NCBI RefSeq assembly: GCF_005144715.1
Contig: NZ_SWKR01000002.1
Location: forward strand, 2,036,227-2,100,226
DNA from: Sphingomonas baiyangensis
GTDB lineage: Bacteria > Pseudomonadota > Alphaproteobacteria > Sphingomonadales > Sphingomonadaceae
DNA length: 64,000 nucleotides
Direction: 5' to 3'
A model generated the notes under the pieces. That model saw nothing but the letters and a program-made list of their open reading frames with translations, searched no databases and was not told the origin of the DNA. Each line of letters opens with the position of its first letter. Position 1 is the first letter of the stretch. This document shows positions 45,512 through 53,793 of the stretch, piece by piece. The position numbers and the translations under genes are program-made.

Positions 45512-46165
45512 TCAGCCGATCTTCTGGCCGGTCTTGGCCCAGTCGGCGAGGAAGCCCTCGATCCCCTTGTCGGTAAGCGGATGCTTGACGAGCTGGCGGA
45601 TCACCGCGGGCGGCGCGGTCATCACGTCGGCGCCGATCTTCGCGGCCTCGAGCACATGCACCGGATGGCGCACGCTGGCGACGAGGATTTCGGTATCGAA
45701 GGCGTAATTGTCGTAGATCGTGCGGATGTCGGCAATCAGCGCCATGCCGTCGAACCCGATATCGTCGTGCCGGCCGACGAAGGGCGACACGAAGGTCGCG
45801 CCCGCCTTGGCCGCCAGCAGCGCCTGATTGGCCGAGAAGCACAGCGTCACGTTCACCATCGTGCCGTCGTCGGTCAGTGCCTTGCAGGTCTTGAGGCCGT
45901 CGATCGTCAACGGCACCTTCACCGCGACATTGGGCGCGATCTTGCGCAGGATTTCGGCCTCGCGCATCATTTCGGCGTGGTCGAGCGCCACGACCTCGGC
46001 CGACACCGGGCCCGACACCAGCCCGCAGATCTCGCGCGTGACTTCGATGAAGTCGCGGCCCGCCTTGTGGATGAGCGAGGGGTTGGTGGTGACGCCGTCG
46101 AGCAGCCCGGCATCGGCCAGGTCGCGGATGTCGTCGACATTGGCGGTATCGGCAAAGAATTTCAT
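45512..46165 (-). CDS. fsa: Fructose-6-phosphate aldolase/transaldolase (TalC/MipB type)
   Basis: A 217-residue short transaldolase-family enzyme. [16 protein letters not shown] at the start, VTTNPSL near 25, [14 protein letters not shown] near 79-92 with the Schiff-base Lys, and [19 protein letters not shown] near 106-124 are all family features. It cleaves or forms fructose 6-phosphate from dihydroxyacetone and glyceraldehyde 3-phosphate, or acts as transaldolase. It is co-transcribed with xerC (4-bp gap). Confidence 0.93.
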   Translation of the reverse strand: MKFFADTANVDDIRDLADAGLLDGVTTNPSLIHKAGRDFIEVTREICGLVSGPVSAEVVALDHAEMMREAEILRKIAPNVAVKVPLTIDGLKTCKALTDDGTMVNVTLCFSANQALLAAKAGATFVSPFVGRHDDIGFDGMALIADIRTIYDNYAFDTEILVASVRHPVHVLEAAKIGADVMTAPPAVIRQLVKHPLTDKGIEGFLADWAKTGQKIG

Positions 46166-46281
46166 CGCGGCTGCATCCCGATCGTCGGTTGAGGTTGGCG
46201 GGCAGCGGCGATAGGCGCTGCCGTTCGCCCGCCCATATCGTGGCGGGCCGCAGGCGTACAGCCTGCCCGACGGGATATACC

Positions 46282-46953
46282 ATGCGCCGCCTATTGCCGA
46301 TCCTGCTGGCGCTGGCCACCGTGCCCGCCGCACATGCGCAGGAACAGGACGCGCAGCTCTGGGTGATGACCTCGGCGCAACTGCCCGTCGCCGAGCGCGT
46401 GAAGATCGAGATCGACACGACACTGCGCTTTTCCGACGGCGATGGCGGCCTGTATGAGAGTCTTCAGGCGCTCTACGTCACGCATGCGTTGCCCGGCGAT
46501 GCGGCGGTGAGCCTGGGCTATCAGCGCAACGAATCCGAAGGCGGCGGCGCCAAGACGGTGGAGAACCGGCTGCGCCAGCGCACCAATTTCCCGATCGCGA
46601 TGGTGGGCGCGACGCAGCTGCGGTTCCAGATCCAGACCGAACAGCGCTTTCGCAACGATGGCGACGGCATTCAGTGGCGAGCACGCCCGCGCCTGTCAGC
46701 CCGCGTGCCGCTGGGCGACGAGAATGCGCCGCAACTGACGCTCAGCCACGAGAGCTTCTTCGCGACGCGCGTCGACTGGAACCGTCAGCAGGGATGGGCG
46801 CGGATGCGCAACCAGGCGGGCGTCCGCATCCCCATGGGCGATACGCTGCGGCTCGAGCTTGCCTATCTCAACCAATATGACCCGCCCACCACCGGCCGGC
46901 GCGCGGCGATGGATCATGTGGCGTTCGTCCAGCTGTTGTGGACCCCCGATTGA
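46282..46953 (+). CDS. DUF2490-family outer membrane protein
   Basis: A 223-residue protein with a signal peptide ([20 protein letters not shown]) and alternating amphipathic strands. The pattern [32 protein letters not shown] and [11 protein letters not shown] is typical of DUF2490 beta-barrel proteins. Divergent from fsa. No function is established for the family; an outer membrane location is likely. Confidence 0.85.
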   Translation: MRRLLPILLALATVPAAHAQEQDAQLWVMTSAQLPVAERVKIEIDTTLRFSDGDGGLYESLQALYVTHALPGDAAVSLGYQRNESEGGGAKTVENRLRQRTNFPIAMVGATQLRFQIQTEQRFRNDGDGIQWRARPRLSARVPLGDENAPQLTLSHESFFATRVDWNRQQGWARMRNQAGVRIPMGDTLRLELAYLNQYDPPTTGRRAAMDHVAFVQLLWTPD

Positions 46954-46972
46954 GGCAGAGCCCCGGCGACGA

Positions 46973-47083
46973 TCAGGGCGCTGCGGTTTCCTTCGCCGGG
47001 ATCGGCGTGCCGGGTTCGGGCGGCCCGGCGCGTACCATTCCCACCGCTGCCCACAGCACCAGCAACACCGCCACTATCCGCAT
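46973..47083 (-). CDS. Small single-helix membrane peptide (hypothetical)
   Basis: A 36-codon frame reads MRIVAVLLVLWAAVGMVRA followed by a Pro-rich tail (GPPEPGTPIP...). One hydrophobic helix with a positive N-terminus and a polar tail is a plausible small membrane protein. A weak GGTGGGG lies some 11 bases before the ATG. The frame is below the size of routine gene calls, and conservation has not been tested. Confidence 0.35.
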   Translation of the reverse strand: MRIVAVLLVLWAAVGMVRAGPPEPGTPIPAKETAAP

Positions 47084-47179
47084 CGAACACGACCCCACCC
47101 GCGCGCTTCCGGCGCTTGCCCGAAGCCTTTCTAGCCGGGTCGCGGCCGGGTCGGAACAGCGGCTTGCCGCAGCGCGGCG

Positions 47180-48688
47180 TCAGCCCGTCGATTTGCAGCG
47201 ATAGACGATGCGTTCGTTGGGCAGCGGCGGCAGCGCCGAGCGGATCGCCGCCTGCTGCGTCGCGAGGTTCGCACGCGGCGCACTGTCACGCGAGCATTGC
47301 TTAAGCTCGACGCCGGCGCGCAGCCGCCGTGCCGCGTCCATCTGCGTCGCCGACAGCAGATAGCGCGTGTTCGAATAGGTCATCGTCGCCGGATCGAAGC
47401 GCAGTACCGATACGGTCTGCTCCTCGGCCGGCACCAGCACGCGCTCCCACGCGCCGCCGGCCTCGGCATATTGCGTGCGTCCGTTGACGCAGCCGTCGCC
47501 GCCCCATTGCAGCGTCACTTCGTCGCCCGCTGACACGGTGATGCGGCTTCGCGCGGGATCGACGGTGCATTGCAACGTGCCGAGCGCCGCACTGCCCGCG
47601 GTCGGCGTCGGCTCGGGAGTACCGGGCGCGGCGATCGCGCCGGCATCGAAATCGGGGCGAAGGAAGAAGGCGATCGCCGCCCCCGCCATCAGCAGCAGGC
47701 CCGCGCCTGCCGACCATAAAGCGTGGCGGCGCCGTCCGCGCTGTTCGAGCAGGCCGCCGGCGCCCACCGCCAATGCGCCGAGCACGAGCATGAGAGCCGC
47801 CAGCGCCATCACATTCTCGCGCGCGGTCTCGTTGTCGGCGCGCGCCTGCTCGATGCGCAGCGCCCGCGCGGCGGCGGCCCTCGCCTCGGCGTCGCGCCGG
47901 CGCGCCTCGACATCGGCCTTGGCCTGCGCGTCGGCATCGCGGTCGCTCGCCAGCCGCTCCTCGATGCTCGTGCACGTCACGCCCACCGTCGCCGCCGCCT
48001 GCCCCGCTTCGCGCAGGAATGCGGCGAGCTCGACATTGGCGATGGCGAACGCAAAGCCCGCATCGCCATCATCGGCGCGCGTCAGTGCCGAGTTGACGCC
48101 GAGCACGCGCCCGCAGCGATCGAGCAGCGGCCCGCCCGAATTGCCGCGCGCGATGCCGGCGGTGTGCAGCAGCACCTGCGTGCCCGCCAGCACGCGCGCA
48201 CCGGCGAAATTGCCCTGGCTGCGCACCGGCGACAGCGGCGTGATGAAATCGGCGGCCGAACGCGCCGTCGCGAGATCGACATTGCCCGGATAGCCAAGCG
48301 ACACCAGCGTCTCACCCTCGGTGACCGGGCCATTGTAGAGCGCAAGCGGCGGCAGGCGCACGCCATCGAACGCGATGAGCGCGAGGTCGCGATTGGGATC
48401 GACGGTGACGAGCTGGCCCTGGAACGAGCGATCGCCCTCCGACGGCACCACGCCGATCAGCACGTTGCCGGGGTAGCGCGCCGCGAGCTCGACGACATGC
48501 GCGTTGGTGACGACGCGGTTGGGCGCGACCGCGAAGCCCGATCCATGCCCGAAGCCCACCACCTCGTCCTCGACGATCGCGATGGTGACGATCCGCACCA
48601 CGCCGCGCCCCGCCGCCGAGATATCGTCGGCGCGCGCGGGCATGCCAGCGACGCACAGCAGAACGAGCAGAAAAAACAGTCGCGCCAT
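47180..48688 (-). CDS. Membrane-anchored trypsin-like serine protease
   Basis: A 502-residue protein with an N-terminal signal (FFLLVLLCVAGMPARA). A trypsin-like domain has His in VVTNAHVVEL (about 68), Asp in DPNRDLALIAF (about 104) and Ser in IARGNSGGPLLD (about 181). It is followed by an Arg/Glu/Ala-rich helical stretch (about 240-290), two membrane helices and a C-terminal domain of about 130 residues with several Cys. There is no PDZ domain, unlike HtrA. The paired ATGs at 48691/48688 follow GGGGAAG. The substrate is unknown. Confidence 0.88.
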   Translation of the reverse strand: MARLFFLLVLLCVAGMPARADDISAAGRGVVRIVTIAIVEDEVVGFGHGSGFAVAPNRVVTNAHVVELAARYPGNVLIGVVPSEGDRSFQGQLVTVDPNRDLALIAFDGVRLPPLALYNGPVTEGETLVSLGYPGNVDLATARSAADFITPLSPVRSQGNFAGARVLAGTQVLLHTAGIARGNSGGPLLDRCGRVLGVNSALTRADDGDAGFAFAIANVELAAFLREAGQAAATVGVTCTSIEERLASDRDADAQAKADVEARRRDAEARAAAARALRIEQARADNETARENVMALAALMLVLGALAVGAGGLLEQRGRRRHALWSAGAGLLLMAGAAIAFFLRPDFDAGAIAAPGTPEPTPTAGSAALGTLQCTVDPARSRITVSAGDEVTLQWGGDGCVNGRTQYAEAGGAWERVLVPAEEQTVSVLRFDPATMTYSNTRYLLSATQMDAARRLRAGVELKQCSRDSAPRANLATQQAAIRSALPPLPNERIVYRCKSTG

Positions 48689-48716
48689 CATCTTCCCCGC
48701 CCATCGATGACGGCGT

Positions 48717-49118
48717 TCAACCCTCCACCATCGCATCGCGCAAGCCCAGATGCGTGACGAAGGGCTGAAAGTCGCGGTCAGCGTGCAGCAATGGCAGGTC
48801 GAGCAGAATGCAGCGGGTCGCCACCAACGTGTCGATGGTCTTGCGGATGGTAACCCCCAGACTGCGCAGCGTGCGATAATGTTCGGCAGCGCGCAGCGCG
48901 CTGCGGGTATCGCACACCGGCAGGATGGGGATCGCCATCATCCGCGCGCGCGTCCGCTCGAACCGCGCCGGTTCGGGTACGCCCTGCAACACTTCGGTCA
49001 GCATGATGTCGCCGGTACACAGCTGGTCCGCCAGTGCCAGCGAACGGAACCGTTCGGTCTGCGCCGATCGCTCGCCGCGCAGCACAGCGATCCACACACT
49101 CGAATCGACGAAGATCAC
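48717..49118 (-). CDS. vapC: PIN-domain ribonuclease toxin VapC
   Basis: A 133-residue PIN-domain protein. The start MIFVDSSVWIAVLRG carries the first Asp, E42 of ILTEVLQG and the D in TIDTLVATRC form the metal site, and HADRDF is the last acidic cluster. It starts at GTG 49118, overlapping the vapB stop (GTGA). VapC toxins cleave tRNA or rRNA and are held inactive by VapB. Confidence 0.93.
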   Translation of the reverse strand: MIFVDSSVWIAVLRGERSAQTERFRSLALADQLCTGDIMLTEVLQGVPEPARFERTRARMMAIPILPVCDTRSALRAAEHYRTLRSLGVTIRKTIDTLVATRCILLDLPLLHADRDFQPFVTHLGLRDAMVEG

Positions 49119-49312
49119 GATCCGGAGCGCATAGCGTCCAGATCGCCTTCCCAGTCGGGAACCGTGCCGAACAGCGCCAGAAGCTCGCGCTGCCGGCCCA
49201 GCCGGACATAGACACGCAGCGCCTTGTCGACCGCCTCACGCTTGGTGGCGGCATCGCCGATCGCCATCGCCTGCGCCATCAATTCGTCATCGATCACGAT
49301 GTTGGTGCGCAT
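49115..49312 (-). CDS. vapB: Antitoxin VapB (ribbon-helix-helix, DUF2191-like)
   Basis: A 65-residue antitoxin. The N-terminal MRTNIVIDDELMAQAMAIGD is a ribbon-helix-helix DNA-binding strand, followed by KREAVDKALRVYVRLGRQ and an acidic tail that would occupy the VapC active site. The stop overlaps the vapC start. An inverted repeat directly upstream of the ATG is the likely autoregulatory operator. Confidence 0.92.
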   Translation of the reverse strand: MRTNIVIDDELMAQAMAIGDAATKREAVDKALRVYVRLGRQRELLALFGTVPDWEGDLDAMRSGS

Positions 49313-49313
49313 A

Positions 49314-49343
49314 ATGTGTATCCTTTGGCCGGATCATACACAT
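49314..49343. promoter_or_regulatory. Inverted-repeat operator of vapBC
   Basis: ATGTGTAT (49314-49321) and ATACACAT (49336-49343) are exact inverted 8-bp arms with a 14-bp spacer. They end two bases before the vapB start codon. This is the position expected for VapB/VapBC autoregulation. Confidence 0.65.
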
Positions 49344-49355
49344 TGCCGTGGCCCC

Positions 49356-51527
49356 TTACAAGAAACTGTACGGGTCGACGTCGACCACCACGCGCACCTT
49401 GGCCGGCCATTCGACGCCGCTCAGCCAGTCGCGGATCGCGTCCTGCACGTCGAAGGCGCGGCGCGCGTGGACGAGCAGGCGGAAGCGGTGGCGTCCGCGC
49501 AGCATGGCGAGCGGCGCGGGGGCGGGGCCATAGACCTGCATCGCCTCGATCTGCGGTGCCGCCCGCCCGATCGCGCGCGCGGCGTCGAGCGCTGCATCCT
49601 TGTCCTCGCTCGACACCACGATCGCAGCGAAGCGGCCGAAGGGCGGCGCATCGGCGTCGCGCCGCGCCTCGGTTTCGGCGGCGTAGAAGCTTTCGGCATC
49701 GCCCGAGACGAGCGCCTGCATCACCGGTGCTGCGGGATCGGTGGTCTGGATATAGACATGCCCCGGCTTGGCGCCGCGCCCTGCCCTTCCCGCCACCTGC
49801 ATGATCTGCTGGAACGTCCGCTCAGCGGCGCGCAGATCGCCGCCCGCAAGGCCCAGATCGGCGTCGATCACCCCCACCAGCGTCAGGTTGGGGAAATGAT
49901 AGCCCTTGGTGATGAGCTGCGTGCCCACGACGATATCGATCTCGCCGGCTTCCATGCGCGCGACGAACTCGGCGGCGCGCGCGGGCGACCAGATCGTGTC
50001 CGAGGTGACGATCGCGACGCTGGCATCGGGCCACAGCGTCCGTGCCTCGTCGGCGATCCGCTCGACGCCGGGACCGCAGGCGACCAGATGCTCCTCCTCG
50101 CCGCATTCGGGGCAGGCGCGCGGCGTGGGGATGACGTGGCCGCAATGGTGGCATGCCAATCGCCGGATCAGCCGGTGCTCCACCATCCAGGCGGTGCAGT
50201 TGGGGCACTGGAACCGATGCCCGCAATGGCGGCACAGCGTCAGCGGCGCATAGCCGCGGCGATTGAGGAACAGGAGCGTCTGCTCGCCACGCTCGATCGT
50301 CGCGTCGATCGCGGTGACGAGGCGCGGCGCGATCCAGCGCCCGCGCTCGGGCGGTTCGCGCAGCAGATCGATCGCCTCGATCGCGGGCATCTGCGCGGCG
50401 CCATAGCGGCCGGGCAGCTTGAGTTCGGCATAGCGACCCAGCGCCACCTGCTGACGCGTCTCGATCGCCGGCGTCGCGGTGGCGAGAATCACCGGGCATC
50501 GCTCGAAATGCCCGCGCATCACGCCCACGTCGCGCGCGTGATAGTGCACGCCGTCTTCCTGCTTGAAGCTCGTCTCGTGCGCCTCGTCGATCACGATCAG
50601 GCCGAGATTGGGATAGGGCAGGAACAACGCCGATCGCGCGCCCACCGTCACCAGCGCTTCGCCGCTCGCGATCGCGCGCCACGCGCGGCGGCGCTGCGAC
50701 TGCCTGAGGTCCGAATGCCACGCCACCGGCGCGCAGCCGAAGCGCGCCTGGAAACGCTTGAGGAACGGCTCGGTCAGCGCGATCTCGGGCAGCAGCACCA
50801 GCGTCTGCCGGCCGGCGGCGATGGCGGCGGCGACCGCCTCGAAATAGACCTCGGTCTTGCCCGATCCGGTGACGCCGTCGAGCAGGAAGGGCTGGAACGC
50901 CGCCGCATCCACCGCCTGCCGCAACGTCGCCGCTGCTTCCGCCTGCTCGCCTGCCAGCGTCGGTGGGCCATGATCGGGATCGGGCAGCGCAAAGGGCTGG
51001 TCGATATCGACCTCGACGCCTTCGAGCGCGCCTGCCTTCACCAGCCCGCGAATGACGGCATCGGAAACCCCCGCCACCGCCGCCAGCTCGCGCACGATGC
51101 CCTGCCGCTCGCCGATGCGCTCGATTGCCTGCGCGCGCTGCGGCGTCAGCCGGTCGGGCACCACGCCCGTCGCGCGATACTCGATCGCGAGCTTCGCGCC
51201 CTCGAGCGCCGAGGTCGAGGCCAGCGCCATCCGCAGCACGCTCGCAAGCGGCGCCAGATAATAGCCCGCGGTCCACTCGACCAGCCGGCGCAGCGCCTCG
51301 GGGATCGGCGGCGCATCGGCGACGCTGGCCAGGTTGCGCAGGCGGTTGTCGCCGACTTCCTCGGTGGGCAACCGATCCGCTTCCCATGCGACGCCGAGCA
51401 GTTGTCGCGGCCCCAGTGGCGCGACGACGATCGAGCCGGGCTCGACCGTCATCCCGTGCGGCACGCGATAATCGAGCGGGCCAAGGGCTGCGTTCAGGAC
51501 GATGACACGGGCACGCGAGGAAGGCAT
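49356..51527 (-). CDS. priA: Primosomal protein N' (replication restart helicase PriA)
   Basis: A 723-residue PriA. The helicase core has Walker A GVTGSGKTEVYF (about 218-229), DEAHE near 316 and IMQVAGRAGRG (about 595-605). The zinc-binding insert has CRHCGHRFQCPNC and CHHCGH...CPECG near 435-477. It restarts replication at stalled forks. The ATG at 51527 starts the conserved N-terminus (RARVIVLNAALGPLDYRVP). Confidence 0.96.
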   Translation of the reverse strand: MPSSRARVIVLNAALGPLDYRVPHGMTVEPGSIVVAPLGPRQLLGVAWEADRLPTEEVGDNRLRNLASVADAPPIPEALRRLVEWTAGYYLAPLASVLRMALASTSALEGAKLAIEYRATGVVPDRLTPQRAQAIERIGERQGIVRELAAVAGVSDAVIRGLVKAGALEGVEVDIDQPFALPDPDHGPPTLAGEQAEAAATLRQAVDAAAFQPFLLDGVTGSGKTEVYFEAVAAAIAAGRQTLVLLPEIALTEPFLKRFQARFGCAPVAWHSDLRQSQRRRAWRAIASGEALVTVGARSALFLPYPNLGLIVIDEAHETSFKQEDGVHYHARDVGVMRGHFERCPVILATATPAIETRQQVALGRYAELKLPGRYGAAQMPAIEAIDLLREPPERGRWIAPRLVTAIDATIERGEQTLLFLNRRGYAPLTLCRHCGHRFQCPNCTAWMVEHRLIRRLACHHCGHVIPTPRACPECGEEEHLVACGPGVERIADEARTLWPDASVAIVTSDTIWSPARAAEFVARMEAGEIDIVVGTQLITKGYHFPNLTLVGVIDADLGLAGGDLRAAERTFQQIMQVAGRAGRGAKPGHVYIQTTDPAAPVMQALVSGDAESFYAAETEARRDADAPPFGRFAAIVVSSEDKDAALDAARAIGRAAPQIEAMQVYGPAPAPLAMLRGRHRFRLLVHARRAFDVQDAIRDWLSGVEWPAKVRVVVDVDPYSFL

Positions 51528-51591
51528 CGCCCCCATATCGGCGATCGAGCCGGCGGGCGAAAGGGCGCCGTCGCCGCTGCCCGCCTAGAGT

Positions 51592-51614
51592 CTGTTTCAG
51601 CAAAGCTGAAACAG
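51592..51614. repeat. Short hairpin CTGTTTCAGC-aaa-GCTGAAACAG
   Basis: Perfect 10-bp arms with an AAA loop lie just upstream of a much longer hairpin. A related but imperfect copy (TCAGC-gca-GCTGA) lies on the far side of the long hairpin at 51700-51712. The pair frames the long hairpin. Confidence 0.6.
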
Positions 51615-51617
51615 GGC

Positions 51618-51696
51618 GGCACCGTCCCTCTCCCCCACCCGGCCACCCAGTCAGGCTATCCTCATGGGTGGCCGGGTGGGGGAGAGGGACGGTGCC
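51618..51696. repeat. Very long perfect hairpin, 32-bp arms
   Basis: The arm at 51618-51649 is repeated without a mismatch in inverted form at 51665-51696; the loop is 15 bases (51650-51664). The arms are C/G-rich (CCCTCTCCCCCACCC motif). The element lies between the end of the PH-domain operon and priA. It would act as a strong transcript end or RNA stabiliser, or be a mobile repeat of the REP/MITE type. Confidence 0.75.
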
Positions 51697-51720
51697 GACT
51701 CAGCGCAGCTGAAAACGACC

Positions 51721-53214
51721 CTAAGCGCCGCTTCGCGCCGCCGAAGCGGCAAGGCGCGCCTCGCGCAGCGCCGCCGCCAGCGCCCAGGCACGGTCATGCG
51801 CCACGTCCTGCACCATAACGCCGCCCAGCATCGGCGCGCCGGCGGTGTCGGCGACGACGGTCGACAGCCCCAGCAGCCGCTGTACGGGGCCGCGCCGGAT
51901 CGTCACCGCCTGCACGTTGCGCGGCGGCACGATCCACGTCTGCCGCGTGAGCACGCCGCGCTGGACATGGAGGATGCCGTCGATCAGCGCGAAGCGGTGG
52001 TAGCGCCGTCGCAGCAGCGCCAGCGCCAGCGCGGGGATTAGGAGCAACCCGAGCAGCAGCGCGGCCGGGGCGAACAGCGCCGCTATCACGATCGCGGCGG
52101 CAGGGACGCCCACCTGCCGCAGGATCGCGCGGACGACATGCCCGCTCGACACGCGTTCGAGCAGCGCCGGATGGACGCGCTCAAGCGCGAGCGGCGCCAG
52201 CAGCGTATCGACCTCGCCGCCGCGCGCGAACGGCGCGATCTCGGGCATCCGCGCCTTGTCGTCGGTCGCCAGCGTCTGGACGCGCAGCCGCATCCACCCC
52301 AGTCGCCGGCGCGGCCAACCGGTGTCGATGCGCGCAAGCTGCACGCGCGGCAGCGCGATCACCGCTTCGCTGTGCGTCAGCAGCCCGCGCGTACGCCGAT
52401 AGCGGCCGCCCTCGTCGGCAACGGTGAAGCCATAGTCGCGCAGCAGCGTGCGGATCAGCCCCGCCGCGACGCCCAGCAATCCGAGCGCGGCCGCGAGCGC
52501 AACCCACGCCGCGCTCGCCACCACATAGCGCGCGCTCCGGTCGCGCAGCATTTCCCAAAGGTCGCGATCGTAAAGGTCGATGCTCGTCCAGTCCTCAACA
52601 TATTGCAGCGCGCCGAAGATGACCGCGAGCCATATCAACGAGAAGTTGAACAGGCCCCAGCCCAGAACACGCGACAGCGACATGGCGTACAGGACGCGCG
52701 ATCGAGGCGAGGCGGCCGCTTCGGCAGGTTGCGCCGCACTTTGCATGATGGCTCCGGTCGCACGCGCGCGGACAACCGCGCGCAGCCGCTGCGCTTCTTC
52801 GATCCCGACGCTGTCGAGATCGCCCTCGTCGTCGCCCGATCCGCCGGTCTCCAGCGTTACCTTGGCAAGCCCGAACAGCCGGTGCAGCGGCTTGCGCTCG
52901 ATATCGACGTCCTGCACGCGCGCGAACGGAATGACGCGCCGGTTGCGGCTGAACACCCCGCTTTCGATGACGACGCTGTCGGCGCCGATGGCATAGGTGA
53001 AGCGCGACCAGTTGAGCCAGGCGAAGATGCCGGCAACCGCCATGCCCACCGCGGCGATCGCGATCGCGATTAGCAATCCCGTATCGGACATCAGCGCCAG
53101 GATCGCCGGCAGCCCCAGCAGCGTCGAGGGTGCCTGGCGCAGCAGCGTGATGCCGATCGTGCCGGGATGCAGCCGGCGCACCGTCGGCGCGTCGGCGGTT
53201 TCGTTGGCGCTCAC
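51721..53214 (-). CDS. Bacterial PH-domain membrane protein (YdbT-like)
   Basis: A 497-residue membrane protein with repeated bacterial pleckstrin-homology domains (bPH2). FTYAIGADSVVIESGVFSRN near 74 with IPFARVQDVDIERKPLHRLFG near 97-117 is one unit, and a last copy has WIVPPRNVQAVTIRRGPVQRL near 428-448. Several membrane helices lie between the units. Starts at GTG 53214, overlapping the stop of the smaller PH gene (GTGA). The pair YdbS-YdbT is conserved; the function is unclear. Confidence 0.87.
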   Translation of the reverse strand: MSANETADAPTVRRLHPGTIGITLLRQAPSTLLGLPAILALMSDTGLLIAIAIAAVGMAVAGIFAWLNWSRFTYAIGADSVVIESGVFSRNRRVIPFARVQDVDIERKPLHRLFGLAKVTLETGGSGDDEGDLDSVGIEEAQRLRAVVRARATGAIMQSAAQPAEAAASPRSRVLYAMSLSRVLGWGLFNFSLIWLAVIFGALQYVEDWTSIDLYDRDLWEMLRDRSARYVVASAAWVALAAALGLLGVAAGLIRTLLRDYGFTVADEGGRYRRTRGLLTHSEAVIALPRVQLARIDTGWPRRRLGWMRLRVQTLATDDKARMPEIAPFARGGEVDTLLAPLALERVHPALLERVSSGHVVRAILRQVGVPAAAIVIAALFAPAALLLGLLLIPALALALLRRRYHRFALIDGILHVQRGVLTRQTWIVPPRNVQAVTIRRGPVQRLLGLSTVVADTAGAPMLGGVMVQDVAHDRAWALAAALREARLAASAARSGA

Positions 53215-53690
53215 CAGGGTTCGCTGCGGATCTGCGCGCGGATCACGTCGCGCAGTTGCTCGGCGGTATCGCGCGAGATGCCGGGCAGCGTCACCGTCGC
53301 GTGCGCGGTGCCGGCGGTATGCACGATCAGTCGCGCCACGCCGTTCGCGCGCTCGACGGGGCCCTGCGCCACGTCGAGATGCTGGACGCGGCTGAGCGGC
53401 ACGACGGTGTGGACGCGCGACCACAGGCCATGCGCGACATGCAGCTCGTCCTCGGCGAGCGCCCAGCCCCAGGCGCGATAGGCGCGCACCGGCATCACCA
53501 GCACAAGAAACAGTACCGCCGGCACCGCGAGCGCGGCGGGCAACCACGGCAGCGGCACGTCCTTCGCGAACAGCGCCGCGCCGATCCCCGCCGAAACGGC
53601 GAGCAGCGCAAGTGCCGGAAGCAGCGCCGCCAACTGCATCACGCGACGCTGGCCGGGTTCGAGCGATGTGAGAGTTACGGGCGGGTGCAT
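53211..53690 (-). CDS. Bacterial PH-domain membrane protein (YdbS-like)
   Basis: A 159-residue protein with two membrane helices (about 20-70) followed by one bPH2 domain (DELHVAHGLWSRVHTVVPLSRV, QHLDVAQGPVERANGVARLIVHT). First gene of the two-gene PH operon. The same layout is seen in YdbS/YdbT pairs. Function unknown; a membrane-associated role is likely. Confidence 0.87.
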   Translation of the reverse strand: MHPPVTLTSLEPGQRRVMQLAALLPALALLAVSAGIGAALFAKDVPLPWLPAALAVPAVLFLVLVMPVRAYRAWGWALAEDELHVAHGLWSRVHTVVPLSRVQHLDVAQGPVERANGVARLIVHTAGTAHATVTLPGISRDTAEQLRDVIRAQIRSEPW

Positions 53691-53744
53691 TACGCCACTA
53701 TGCCACCCGTGCGCCGCGCCTCAAGCGCAATTCGCGCGATCGCC

Positions 53745-53778
53745 CGTCCTTGCGCCGCGTGGGACCGGCGCAAGGACG
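53745..53778. terminator. Stem-loop downstream of the TonB receptor gene
   Basis: CGTCCTTGCGCCG (53745-53757) and its exact inverse (53766-53778) form a 13-bp stem with an 8-base loop, 16 bp beyond the receptor stop codon. There is no T run, so termination would need a factor, or the stem protects the 3' end. Confidence 0.55.
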
Positions 53779-53793
53779 AGCCTTTGCGGCGCG

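Noticed and set aside
49224..51818. 864-codon open frame on the plus strand over priA
   Set aside because: It is antisense to priA, rich in Arg/His/Gln as expected for a shadow of a high-GC gene, and has no family motif.
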